A DNA stretch of 64,000 bases, from the NCBI RefSeq assembly GCF_004303025.1, contig NZ_PJQW01000006.1:103911-167910 (forward strand). Direction: 5' to 3'. A program made the position numbers and the translations under genes. This document shows positions 24,971 through 32,784 of the stretch, piece by piece. The stretch is from Flavobacterium sp. J27 (GTDB lineage: Bacteria; Bacteroidota; Bacteroidia; Flavobacteriales; Flavobacteriaceae). The notes under the pieces were generated by a model. The model was not told the origin of the DNA. It saw only the letters and a list, made by a program, of their open reading frames with translations, and ran no database searches. Positions within the stretch are counted from its first letter, which is position 1; each line of letters begins with the position of its first letter.

Positions 24971-26224
24971 CTAGATTACCAATTTTCCGTTGTTGTAAAT
25001 TCCGTAAGCTTTTCCTTTTGTTTTTTGCCCTAAAAAGGCTGAATTTTTTGATTTAGACAAGATGTTTTCTTTTGTAAACGTACCTTCTCCAGTAGGTGTA
25101 AAGAAACTTAATTCGGCTGTAGCATTTACTTCAATAATCTGTTTTGGTAAACCAAAGATATTTCTTGCGGCAGTTAATTTTTTTATAACCACTTCTAAAG
25201 GTAATACGGTAAGTAAAACTCCAAAAGCACTTTCTAAACCAATAGTTCCATCTTTAGCCATGTCAAATTCTAGTTTTTTATGTTCAATATCTAATGGATT
25301 ATGGTCTGAAGTAATGCAATCAATAGTGTTGTCTAAAACAGCTTCAATGAGTGCTTTTCGGGTTGCTTCATCACGTAATGGGGGTGCTACTTTGTATCGA
25401 GAATCGAAACCAGATAAAACGTCTTCATTTAAAACCAAATGATGTATAGCAACACTACAAGTTACTTGTAACCCTTTGGCTTTTGCTTCTTTAAGTAAGG
25501 CTACCGATTTTTGAGTGGAAATAGTAGGAATGTGTAATTTTCCGCCTGTGTATTCTAATAAAAATAAGTTACGTGCAATGTGTAATTCTTCTGCTAATGT
25601 TGGTATGCCTTTTAAGCCTAATCGAGTTGAAGTAATGCCTTCATTTACAATTCCTTTACCTTTTAGAGAACTGTCTTGGCAAAAACTAATGACTAATCCG
25701 TCAAAATCTTGTAAATATTGTAGCGCAATTTTTTGAATATTAGCATCTTGAATCGCTTTGTTGTAATCTCCAAAAGCAATGGCGCCCGCATTTTTCATGT
25801 CGAACAGTTCGGCTAAATCTTGTCCTTCGCTATTTTTTGTTAGCGCACCAATAGGAAATAAGGTAGTAGCTTGTTCTTTGGCTCTTTCTAAAACAAATTT
25901 TACTTGCGCTTGATTGTCTATAACCGGAGAAGAATTTGGTTGTAAGGCTATGGCAGTAAAACCACTTTTAGCAGCTACTTGTAAACCGTGAGCAATGGTT
26001 TCACGATCTTCATAACCTGGTTCGCCTAAGGAAACAGAAGTATCAAACCAACCAGTAGAAACGTGTAAATTTTCTTTTTCTACTACCGTTGCGTCTTTAG
26101 GCGTAGCGATGCTTTTTGCAATTTCAGTGATGATTTCGTTTTCAATTTTAATATCTACGGTTTGGTTGTGGAACGAACTGTTTTGATCTTGTATAGTTGC
26201 TTGTTTAATTAAAACGGTGGTCAT
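24971..26224 (-). CDS. Dihydroorotase homologue lacking metal ligands (probably non-catalytic)
   Basis: The 417-residue protein aligns along its length with class I dihydroorotases (GEPGYEDRETI, LHI...ISTQKSV, VAPPLRDEATRKALIEA). The zinc-binding H-x-H is S63-V-S65 in FDTSVSLGEPG, the substrate Arg is G67, the His of HCED is F181 and the His of HVST is T234. Only D307 in TSDHNP remains. It should not hydrolyse dihydroorotate. In some bacteria such pseudo-dihydroorotases scaffold aspartate transcarbamoylase, a possible role here. Its start overlaps the BatA-like gene by 4 bp. Confidence 0.88.
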   Translation of the reverse strand: MTTVLIKQATIQDQNSSFHNQTVDIKIENEIITEIAKSIATPKDATVVEKENLHVSTGWFDTSVSLGEPGYEDRETIAHGLQVAAKSGFTAIALQPNSSPVIDNQAQVKFVLERAKEQATTLFPIGALTKNSEGQDLAELFDMKNAGAIAFGDYNKAIQDANIQKIALQYLQDFDGLVISFCQDSSLKGKGIVNEGITSTRLGLKGIPTLAEELHIARNLFLLEYTGGKLHIPTISTQKSVALLKEAKAKGLQVTCSVAIHHLVLNEDVLSGFDSRYKVAPPLRDEATRKALIEAVLDNTIDCITSDHNPLDIEHKKLEFDMAKDGTIGLESAFGVLLTVLPLEVVIKKLTAARNIFGLPKQIIEVNATAELSFFTPTGEGTFTKENILSKSKNSAFLGQKTKGKAYGIYNNGKLVI

Positions 26225-28149
26225 TTTACAAATTTTTGTATTAGTAGTTCAATCAATAAAAATAGGAGAGTTCCTAGAATAAACCATTTCCATAAAGCAG
26301 TATCGGTTCGTTTTGATTCTAAATCATTTAGAACAGTAGCGATATCATTTACGATGGTGGTTTTATCAAATAGTGTGTTGTTTTTGTTGTTTAAATCGCT
26401 TTCTGTTCGTGGGTAATTAAAACTAACTTCCTGTATGGTGTTTTCTGCTTGTTTAACGCTATAATTACCTGCTTTTTCTGGATAATCTCCAAAAGTAAGT
26501 TTTACTTTTGTGTTTACGATTTGTTGTTGCGGAATAAAGCTATATTCTGTATTACTTATACTAACTACTTCGTCTTTAGATAAAATAGCATCTATAATTA
26601 AGGTTTCGTTTTCGCCAATTGTAAAGGTATTGGTTTTCGAATTATTCCTTGCTTGTGCCATATTATAAAGAGTAGGTACAATTAAAGGAGAATTTTGAAA
26701 ATTTGAATTCTGTTTGTTTATTGGAGCTGTAAAAACATATAGATTCCCCATTTTATTTGTTATGGAAAAGGCAAAATTAGTATTGTCTTCAAATTGTAAA
26801 ATTGGCAATCCATTTCCAGAAGAAACAAACGATAGGTTTACTTTAGGATATTGAAAATTACTAATTTTCTTTTCAAAAACATTCTTATATAATGGATGAC
26901 TAAAACTGATTTTAGTAATTTGTTTTTCGTTGTTGTTTTTTTGAGAAAATTGGTATGCACCAAATTTTTTTAAGAAACTATTTATATTTTGAACATTCGT
27001 TTCTTCTGAAGGAATTACAATAATAGTACCTCCTTTGTTATAAAATGATGCTAAAGTGGTAGTTAAAGCTTGTGGAATTTCTTTGATTTCGTTTAAAACG
27101 ATAACTTGCTGATTTTCGATAGCATTGTAATTCAGTTGCGCTAATTCGCTTTGGGTAACCACAAATTCTTTTTCAGTTAAAATTTTATTCAGAAATTTAT
27201 TTTTTTCGGATGTCCCTATGCAAATTACATTTTGTTTTTTAGGTTGAGAAATACTAAAATAAAAGGTATTATCGTACTCCAAACTATTGTCTTGCAATGT
27301 TACTTTACCATGAAAAGCGGCTTTTGGAATATTTATTTTTATTTCTTTTTCTGAAGTATCGAAAGTTACTTGAGATTTAGCTAATAATGCATCCTGATTG
27401 TATACTGCTAAAGAGACAGGTTCCGTTCTTTTTCCGTATGATTTTATCGAAATTGTAATTTCGTAGAAAGCGTCTAAAACTTGTGATAAGGAAACCTTTT
27501 CAATACTGCAATTATTTTTGTTTTCTGCTGAAGGGTTGTTAAAATACACTTCATTTTCTTTGCTAAGGGTTTCTATTTTTTTTGACTGTAAACCAACAGC
27601 ATCCGTAATAATGATGTAGTCTTTTTTAGTATTTGGTTTTTTAGTTTCTACTTGTGTGAGCAAATAATCTAACTCGAATGGTAAAGCTGCGTAGTCTAGT
27701 TTTTGCAATTCATTTTGAATTGTTTTTCGATCCACGTCCCAGAATGCAGCATTATTTGTAAGTATAGAAAATGTTTGATTTTCAGGAAAAGTTTCTAAAA
27801 TTTCTTGTACACTTCTTTTTAGTAATTCGCCACGACTTCCTTTGGCTTGCATGGAGAACGAATTATCTAATAAAAGAATGAGTTCGTTGTCTTTACTCTT
27901 GCTTTCTTTCGCTGTAAAAAAAGGTTGGGCAAAAGCCAAAATAAGTAAAGCTAAAAGAAGCAGACGAGTTGCAAGCAGCAACCATTTTTTTATGGTACTG
28001 CTTTTTCGTGTTTGTTGTTGTAATTGTCGCAGGAGTTTTACATTGGTAAAATATTCTTTTTTAAAGCGACGTAATTGAAATAAATGAACTAAAATTGGTA
28101 GTACCAATAGGAACAAAAAGTATAAAATCTCAGGATGTTTAAACTGCAT
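26221..28149 (-). CDS. BatA-like membrane protein with VWA-type domain
   Basis: The 642-residue protein starts with the BatA N-terminal region: two helices around LYFLFLLVLPILVHLFQLRRFKK and WLLLATRLLLLALLILAFAQPFF. A von Willebrand A-like domain follows (about 95-215, with LLLDNSFSMQAKG as a MIDAS-like motif), then a long beta-rich periplasmic part and a final helix at 622-640. Roles of this group in aerotolerance or envelope integrity are not settled. It is followed, with a 4-bp overlap, by the pseudo-dihydroorotase gene, so the two are coupled. Confidence 0.85.
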   Translation of the reverse strand: MQFKHPEILYFLFLLVLPILVHLFQLRRFKKEYFTNVKLLRQLQQQTRKSSTIKKWLLLATRLLLLALLILAFAQPFFTAKESKSKDNELILLLDNSFSMQAKGSRGELLKRSVQEILETFPENQTFSILTNNAAFWDVDRKTIQNELQKLDYAALPFELDYLLTQVETKKPNTKKDYIIITDAVGLQSKKIETLSKENEVYFNNPSAENKNNCSIEKVSLSQVLDAFYEITISIKSYGKRTEPVSLAVYNQDALLAKSQVTFDTSEKEIKINIPKAAFHGKVTLQDNSLEYDNTFYFSISQPKKQNVICIGTSEKNKFLNKILTEKEFVVTQSELAQLNYNAIENQQVIVLNEIKEIPQALTTTLASFYNKGGTIIVIPSEETNVQNINSFLKKFGAYQFSQKNNNEKQITKISFSHPLYKNVFEKKISNFQYPKVNLSFVSSGNGLPILQFEDNTNFAFSITNKMGNLYVFTAPINKQNSNFQNSPLIVPTLYNMAQARNNSKTNTFTIGENETLIIDAILSKDEVVSISNTEYSFIPQQQIVNTKVKLTFGDYPEKAGNYSVKQAENTIQEVSFNYPRTESDLNNKNNTLFDKTTIVNDIATVLNDLESKRTDTALWKWFILGTLLFLLIELLIQKFVK

Positions 28150-28335
28150 GTATTTTAGGTTTATTTCAAGACCATAAATTTACGGTGTTCAAAAATACAA
28201 AAATGAAATGGTTTTTAAAGAAAAGTGTGTTATGGATGTTTATTTTTTTTAAGTTACTCTATCTTTAAGCGGATTTCATACATTAATTCAGATTGGATTG
28301 TGATATTCTGAAGTTCTCTATAATAACAAGATGCA

Positions 28336-28436
28336 TTTGTCAAGCTGAACTTGTTTCAGCTTCTAAATAAGATTTAGATATAATAACATTATATCCAAAT
28401 ATGTGAAAGATTCCGAAACAAGTTCTGAATGACAAA
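28336..28436. repeat. Imperfect palindromic element of about 100 bp, dispersed-repeat-like
   Basis: The arm TTTGTCAAGCTGAACTTGTTTC (28336-28357) is nearly complementary to the end of the element (CGAAACAAGTTCTGAATGACAAA, ending 28436). Elements of the form TGTCAnnCTGAACTTGTTTCAG...CTGAAACAAGTTCAGnnTGACA are, from general knowledge, common dispersed intergenic repeats in Flavobacterium and relatives. It lies just past the end of the DUF1456 gene and may act as a transcript 3' hairpin. Confidence 0.7.
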
Positions 28437-28441
28437 AGGTG

Positions 28442-28864
28442 TTACTCTTTTGGTTTGTTTTTTCCGTTTTTAAAACGTATTTTTTCTACCACTGGTTCTT
28501 TTTTAGGAAGCGATTTTTTCTTGGGTTTCCCTTTAAAAGAAGTTGAGTTTTTCTTTGGATTATCTGTTTTAGGTTGCGTTTCTTTCTCTTCTTTTGAAGG
28601 AGCATTTTTATGACTTTTAATAACCTCCATAGGAACTTTTGGGTTCTCTTTGGTTCCTCTCAAATGAATGACTAATCCGTTTAAGAAATTGCGAAGTAGT
28701 TGATCTCCACATTCCATATAATTAGGATGGTTTTCATTTCTAAAAATGTTACCTAATTCTCCTTTAGACACTCTAAAGTCTACCAATTGTAATATTTCTA
28801 CAATTTGATCATCTCTTAATTGTAGGGCAACACGTAATTTTTTGAAGATATCGTTATTTGTCAT
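28442..28864 (-). CDS. DUF1456 (YehS-like) protein with lysine-rich tail
   Basis: The 140-residue protein has one DUF1456 repeat (about 1-70, TNNDIFKKLRVALQLRDDQIVEIL...GDQLLRNFLNGLVIHLRG). E. coli YehS has two such repeats. Here the second is replaced by a highly charged, low-complexity tail (about 75-140) rich in Lys, Pro and Ser. The tail suggests nucleic acid binding, but no function is established. Confidence 0.85.
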   Translation of the reverse strand: MTNNDIFKKLRVALQLRDDQIVEILQLVDFRVSKGELGNIFRNENHPNYMECGDQLLRNFLNGLVIHLRGTKENPKVPMEVIKSHKNAPSKEEKETQPKTDNPKKNSTSFKGKPKKKSLPKKEPVVEKIRFKNGKNKPKE

Positions 28865-28927
28865 TTTAATTTCTATTGTTATTTAATTTAAGTTCTCGAT
28901 ACATTTTTTATTCTATTTCATTCCATA

Positions 28928-29179
28928 AAAAACACTCGAACTGACGTATGTTGTTATGCATATAGAATTTTCTCTTTTATTTATTATAAAAACACTCGAA
29001 CTGACGTATGTTGTTATGCATATAGAATTTTCTCTTTTATTTATTATAAAAACACTCGAACTGACGTATGTTGTTATGCATATAGAATTTTCTCTTTTAT
29101 TTATTATAAAAACACTCGAACTGACGTATGTTGTTATGCATATAGAATTTTCTCTTGTATTTATTATAAAACACTCGAA
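28928..29179. repeat. Four-copy 60-bp tandem repeat (VNTR-like)
   Basis: Four full 60-bp units (28928-28987, 28988-29047, 29048-29107, 29108-29167) plus a partial fifth. The copies are identical except for single-base changes at the first junction and one T-to-G near the end of the fourth. Each unit carries ACTCGAACTGACGTATG and the palindrome ATGCAT. A 75-codon frame (28956-29183) is only the repeat translated with a 20-residue period. It lies between the start of the DUF1456 gene and the end of the esterase gene, and the 363-bp gap around it holds no other feature. Confidence 0.95.
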
Positions 29180-29227
29180 TTAACGAATTAATGTATTACT
29201 TAAACTAATTAAATTAGTTTTTTTTAT

Positions 29228-30013
29228 TTAGAAAAGCCAAAGATACGCTTTTGCAAATTCTTTTGACCAAAGTTTTTCATTGTGTTTTCCATTTGCTACA
29301 ATTTTAGTTTTATGCAGATGCAGACAGTCGCAACGTTTTTGTCTAATAAGGTGAATCATTTTATTCATATTGTCTACCATACTTTCATCTTCGCTGTCGC
29401 CACACATAAAATAATATTTAGTATCTATTTTTTTAGTTTGTTCTGTAAGGGTGTAAATGTCATTGGTAAACCAAAATGATGGCGAAAAAACACCTACTTT
29501 TCCAAAAATATCAGGATATTTTAAACTTGCATAAAAAGAAACCAATCCGCCAAGTGAACTTCCCATAATTCCTGTGTTTTTTGAGTTTATTTTGGTACGA
29601 TACACCGAATCTATATATGGTTTTAACGTTGTTACAATAAAATCCAAGTAATTGTCAGCTTCTCCACCACCATATTTATCATTCTTAAAAGGTGTAAGTT
29701 CGTTTATTCTTTTTTCATTACCATGTTCAATACCGACCACTATAATTTTTGCTTGTAAACTATCTAAGGTTTCATCGATTTTCCATTCTCCTGAAAAGGC
29801 TGTTTTTTCATCGAAAAGATTTTGAGCATCGTGCATATATAACACAGGATATTTCTTTTCGGATAGGTCATAATCAAGTGGAAGATATATCCAAATACGT
29901 TTGACGGTATCGAGTTGAGGTGCTTTAATTTCAAATTGGGAAAATCTTTTTTGGGACCAAAGACACCAAGATGTTAAAAAAAAGATAATGAAAAGAAAGC
30001 CGACTTTTTTCAT
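29228..30013 (-). CDS. Secreted esterase (esterase D/IroE-like)
   Basis: The 261-residue protein has a signal peptide (about 1-21). The fold is the esterase D/enterochelin esterase type: RIWIYLPLDYD, YPVLYMHDAQNLFD, the nucleophile S153 in GIMGSSLGGL, an acid in CGDSEDES and H243 in ANGKHNEKLW. It probably hydrolyses ester bonds of sugar acetates, siderophores or phenolic esters in the periplasm. It is divergent from the TerB-like gene. Confidence 0.88.
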   Translation of the reverse strand: MKKVGFLFIIFFLTSWCLWSQKRFSQFEIKAPQLDTVKRIWIYLPLDYDLSEKKYPVLYMHDAQNLFDEKTAFSGEWKIDETLDSLQAKIIVVGIEHGNEKRINELTPFKNDKYGGGEADNYLDFIVTTLKPYIDSVYRTKINSKNTGIMGSSLGGLVSFYASLKYPDIFGKVGVFSPSFWFTNDIYTLTEQTKKIDTKYYFMCGDSEDESMVDNMNKMIHLIRQKRCDCLHLHKTKIVANGKHNEKLWSKEFAKAYLWLF

Positions 30014-30020
30014 TTTTAAT

Positions 30021-30028
30021 TATATTTG
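30021..30028 (+). promoter_or_regulatory. -7 element of the TerB-like gene
   Basis: TATATTTG matches TAnnTTTG 31 bp before the ATG at 30060 and lies inside the longer frame starting at 29988, favouring the downstream start. Confidence 0.5.
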
Positions 30029-30059
30029 GATTATAAAACTTAATAAAAGTACTGCTTTG

Positions 30060-30461
30060 ATGGAAACCTACCAAGAAAAAATAAGTTTGTTACAAGAAAT
30101 GATTGCATTTGCGTTAGTAGATGGCGAATTGCATGATAGAGAATATGATTTTATTGAAATGGTCTCTTTGGAATTAGAAATAGACAAGCCCACGTTTCAT
30201 CAATTATTTGAAAATAGAGCAGAGGTGAAAGTGATTAAGGACGAGTTTAATAGAATATGTCAGTTTTACCGTTTGGCTTTATTAATGCATGCTGATGGTG
30301 TTTTACACGAAAGAGAGCAAATAAAGATTAATGAAATAGGAATTAATATGGGATTAAATCCTTATGCGATGAAAAGAGTATTGCATTTGATGAAAAAATC
30401 ACCCAATCGAATGATTGATGGTCAAACGTTGCTTTCAGTTTTTGCGGAGCAACACAATTAA
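30060..30461 (+). CDS. TerB-like (DjlA-type) small helical protein
   Basis: With the start at 30060 (METYQEKISL) the protein has 133 residues. Two related helical halves carry the family's acidic motifs VDGELHDREYDFI (about 18-30) and ADGVLHEREQIKI (about 79-91), as in TerB/DjlA N-terminal domains, which are proposed to bind metal. It is cytoplasmic with unknown role. The longer frame from 29988 would add a hydrophobic stretch overlapping the promoter. A strong terminator follows. Confidence 0.8.
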   Translation: METYQEKISLLQEMIAFALVDGELHDREYDFIEMVSLELEIDKPTFHQLFENRAEVKVIKDEFNRICQFYRLALLMHADGVLHEREQIKINEIGINMGLNPYAMKRVLHLMKKSPNRMIDGQTLLSVFAEQHN

Positions 30462-30506
30462 ACAACTGAAATTTAGTCAGTTATATTATAAAAAAATCTT
30501 AAAATC

Positions 30507-30559
30507 AAGTCAAAATGTCTTTTAAAATTTAGTTTTTAGAGACATTTTGACTTTTTTTT
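30507..30559 (+). terminator. Terminator of the TerB-like gene
   Basis: AAGTCAAAATGTCT pairs perfectly with AGACATTTTGACTT (30507-30520 with 30540-30553), followed by eight Ts. Confidence 0.88.
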
Positions 30560-30618
30560 ATTTTGGAATGTAATTTGAGCTTTACTGGGAAACATGTTTA
30601 ATTAAAAATTTAAAAGAT

Positions 30619-31053
30619 ATGAACTTAGTAAAAACAAATCCAAAGTTATTTTTTCCATCAGTAATGGATGATTTTTTCAAACCAGATTTTATGGGTGGAG
30701 TGCAAAGTTTTTCAAATACAATTCCAGCTGTAAATATTAAAGAAACTGAAACCGATTTTACCATTGAATTAGCCTCACCAGGATTAGACAAAGAAGATTT
30801 CAATATTGAATTGAATGAAAATGTGTTAACGATTTCTTCTGAGAAAAAATCAAACTCTGAATCTAAAAATGAAAATGGAAAATACACTCGAAAAGAGTTT
30901 AGTTTTTCTTCTTTCAAACGTGCTTTTACGTTACCAGAAACTATTAAAGAAGAAGATATTAAAGCAAATTATGAAAACGGTGTCTTGCATGTATCACTTC
31001 CTAAAAGAGAAGAAGCGTTACCAAAACCAAAACGTTTTATAGAAATTGGTTAA
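30619..31053 (+). CDS. Small heat shock protein Hsp20
   Basis: The 144-residue protein has an alpha-crystallin domain (about 36-130: IPAVNIKETETDFTIELASPGLDKEDF at the start, ENGVLHVSLPK at the end) and a short C-terminal IEI that resembles the IxI motif used in oligomer assembly. It is an ATP-independent chaperone that holds unfolded proteins. It stands alone; no CIRCE-type repeat was seen upstream. Confidence 0.95.
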   Translation: MNLVKTNPKLFFPSVMDDFFKPDFMGGVQSFSNTIPAVNIKETETDFTIELASPGLDKEDFNIELNENVLTISSEKKSNSESKNENGKYTRKEFSFSSFKRAFTLPETIKEEDIKANYENGVLHVSLPKREEALPKPKRFIEIG

Positions 31054-31068
31054 TACAATACTAATTTT

Positions 31069-31102
31069 AAAAAAGCCTAATGTTTTGCATTAGGCTTTTT
31101 TT
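31069..31102. terminator. Bidirectional terminator between hsp20 and cassette A
   Basis: AGCCTAATG and CATTAGGCT form a perfect 9-bp stem with a 5-nt loop, A run on one side and T run on the other. It serves both the hsp20 gene and the convergent end of cassette A. Confidence 0.92.
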
Positions 31103-31120
31103 GTAAAACCAACTCAAATT

Positions 31121-31687
31121 TTAATTAGGAATATTAAAGAAATCGCATATTGCTTCATAGTTCATTTTTGTGTAATCGTTTGTTCCTTTTTTATTAGCAA
31201 GTACGCCTCCTGGTATAAGAACATATCTAAATTTAGCACCTAAACTAGGACTTATTTGTTGGTCATTAAGAGAACCACTAATTGCTTTTGCAGTAATATT
31301 AATATCTGAAGCACTAATACTTGCGCTTCCAAAACCAGCCGTAAATTGAGCCCCTCTAAAATCCAAAACGGGAAGTTGGTACACATTGCCATCCCCATAA
31401 CCAGTAAAATAAACTAATAAAGTATGTGTGTTTTTGATGCTAGAAGCAGAAGGCATACTTGCAGGGAAATCGATACCCATATATTTTATAGAAGTAGAAG
31501 AGCCTGAAAAATTTGCAGGAATCCAATTGGAATAAATTACATTTGCTGTTCCTGCTGGTCCTTGAGGTCCAGTTGTGCCATCAGCACCATCTACACCATT
31601 GATACCATCTTTTCCATCTTCAGGAGAACAAGAAAAAAGACTTATTACAAGAATTAGAGACCAAAGTTTTAAAATTGTTGTTTTCAT
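31121..31687 (-). CDS. Lipoprotein with short collagen-like stretch (cassette A)
   Basis: The 188-residue protein has a lipoprotein signal (SLFSC, Cys20, then SPEDGKDG). About seven Gly-X-Y triplets (GKDGINGVDGADGTTGPQGPAG, about 24-45) precede a C-terminal beta-rich domain of about 140 aa. Collagen-like lipoproteins with this layout are common in Bacteroidota; function unknown. It is the last gene of cassette A, 21 bp after the YD-repeat lipoprotein, and ends at the bidirectional terminator. Confidence 0.82.
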   Translation of the reverse strand: MKTTILKLWSLILVISLFSCSPEDGKDGINGVDGADGTTGPQGPAGTANVIYSNWIPANFSGSSTSIKYMGIDFPASMPSASSIKNTHTLLVYFTGYGDGNVYQLPVLDFRGAQFTAGFGSASISASDINITAKAISGSLNDQQISPSLGAKFRYVLIPGGVLANKKGTNDYTKMNYEAICDFFNIPN

Positions 31688-31708
31688 GTGTTTGTATTTA
31701 TGTAAAGA

Positions 31709-32608
31709 TTAATTTATTTTATAGAAAAAATTTTGCGTATAATTTTCACCGTCTTCATCGGTAATGATTACTTTAGTTGGATATCCTTCAGTATTGTATG
31801 TATATTCATACGAAGCATTACTAATTGTGCCACCAGGAGCTACAATGGTTGTATGAGTAAGATTATTATTACTGGTCCATTGTAGTGCATAGGCCGAGAT
31901 ATAATTAAATTTGATGGTTTGAAATAGAGAGAAAGGATAAGAAGGATTGATATAAAAGCTACCAAAGTGAAGGTTTTTAGCAATCTTTGAGAAAGGATTT
32001 TTTTTTGTATCGTAAGTAAAAATTTGAGTTTCAATAAGATTATAGGTTGCATTATCTGAACTTGAACTGAGGTTCATTTCTGAAATATTATTTTGTGTAT
32101 TATAACTAAGATTATATTTATAATATTCATTTATTGTACTACTTACGACATGAATAATAATTTTGATTATTCTATTATTAGCATCATATGTCATATTTTT
32201 TGTTTCAGTAATACTCCCGCTAAAGTAATTGGTCGTTTGATTAATTAGTCTTCCTGAAGCATCATATTCTAGTAGTGTTTGTCCGTTTCCAGTACCATCA
32301 TCAATTGAAGAAATTTGTTTTGAAGTATTGTATGTTAAAGAGGTATTGCCAATTGCGGTTACCATACCATTTGTATTTCTAGTAATTTCATTATTGATTT
32401 TAGTTATTATACTACTAGTAGGATCCAATGTTTCGAAGCCTATTAATTTATTTTCTGAATTGTATTGCAGTTGAAATTCATCAGATGAAAAAGAAAAGGT
32501 ATAACTGCTTAAATAGGTTTCTTTTGTTGTATTGTCATCATCGTTGCTACAAGAGTAAAAACTGGCAAGCAAGATTAAAAAGACAATTGTTTTACTCATT
32601 TTTTTCAT
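31709..32608 (-). CDS. YD/RHS-repeat-like surface lipoprotein (cassette A)
   Basis: The 299-residue protein has a lipoprotein signal (YSC, then SNDDD). The mature part has degenerate YD-type strands such as LTYNTSKQISSID, LEYDASGRLINQ, MTYDANNRIIK and YTYNTEGYPTKV, suggesting a long beta sheet. The acidic residues after the lipid Cys match the Flavobacterium surface-export signal, so it is probably surface exposed. The start may be M1 or M4. It lies 11 bp downstream of small protein A, the same adjacency as in cassettes B and C. Confidence 0.82.
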   Translation of the reverse strand: MKKMSKTIVFLILLASFYSCSNDDDNTTKETYLSSYTFSFSSDEFQLQYNSENKLIGFETLDPTSSIITKINNEITRNTNGMVTAIGNTSLTYNTSKQISSIDDGTGNGQTLLEYDASGRLINQTTNYFSGSITETKNMTYDANNRIIKIIIHVVSSTINEYYKYNLSYNTQNNISEMNLSSSSDNATYNLIETQIFTYDTKKNPFSKIAKNLHFGSFYINPSYPFSLFQTIKFNYISAYALQWTSNNNLTHTTIVAPGGTISNASYEYTYNTEGYPTKVIITDEDGENYTQNFFYKIN

Positions 32609-32619
32609 ATAGTTAATTT

Positions 32620-32775
32620 TTATTTTTTCTTAAAAGTTGTTTTCGTTATCAGCTTATTTTTATGAATAATATTTAATTCATATTCTCCATTTTCTAAGTG
32701 ATTAATATTTAAATAAATTTTATTGGTAGCGATGTTTTCAATTTTTGCCTCATATTTTGTAGGTTTTTTAGGCAT
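32620..32775 (-). CDS. Small conserved protein A, 51 aa (cassette A)
   Basis: Translated by hand: 51 residues starting MPKKPTKYEAKIENI and containing YLNINHLENGEYELNIIHKN, ending FKKK. It is basic, with no signal peptide or membrane helix, and looks like a compact beta fold. It fits exactly between the OmpA-domain gene (9-bp gap) and the YD lipoprotein gene (11-bp gap). Paralogues in cassettes B and C share LNINHLE-G-YELNII-KNK, so this is a real gene family. Function unknown. Confidence 0.85.
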   Translation of the reverse strand: MPKKPTKYEAKIENIATNKIYLNINHLENGEYELNIIHKNKLITKTTFKKK

Positions 32776-32784
32776 CTTATAACT

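Noticed and set aside
28928..29179. Possible CRISPR array.
   Set aside because: Units are directly adjacent copies of the whole 60-bp sequence with no unique spacers, and no cas gene is in the window. The same holds for the 21-bp repeat.
28956..29183. Reading frame of 75 codons with a 20-aa repeat (MHIEFSLLFIIKTLELTYVV).
   Set aside because: It is the 60-bp tandem repeat read in an open frame; it has no promoter or ribosome site of its own and no non-repeat part.
29988..30059. Extended start of the TerB-like protein.
   Set aside because: It would place the -7 element inside the gene and add a hydrophobic stretch not seen in TerB-like proteins.
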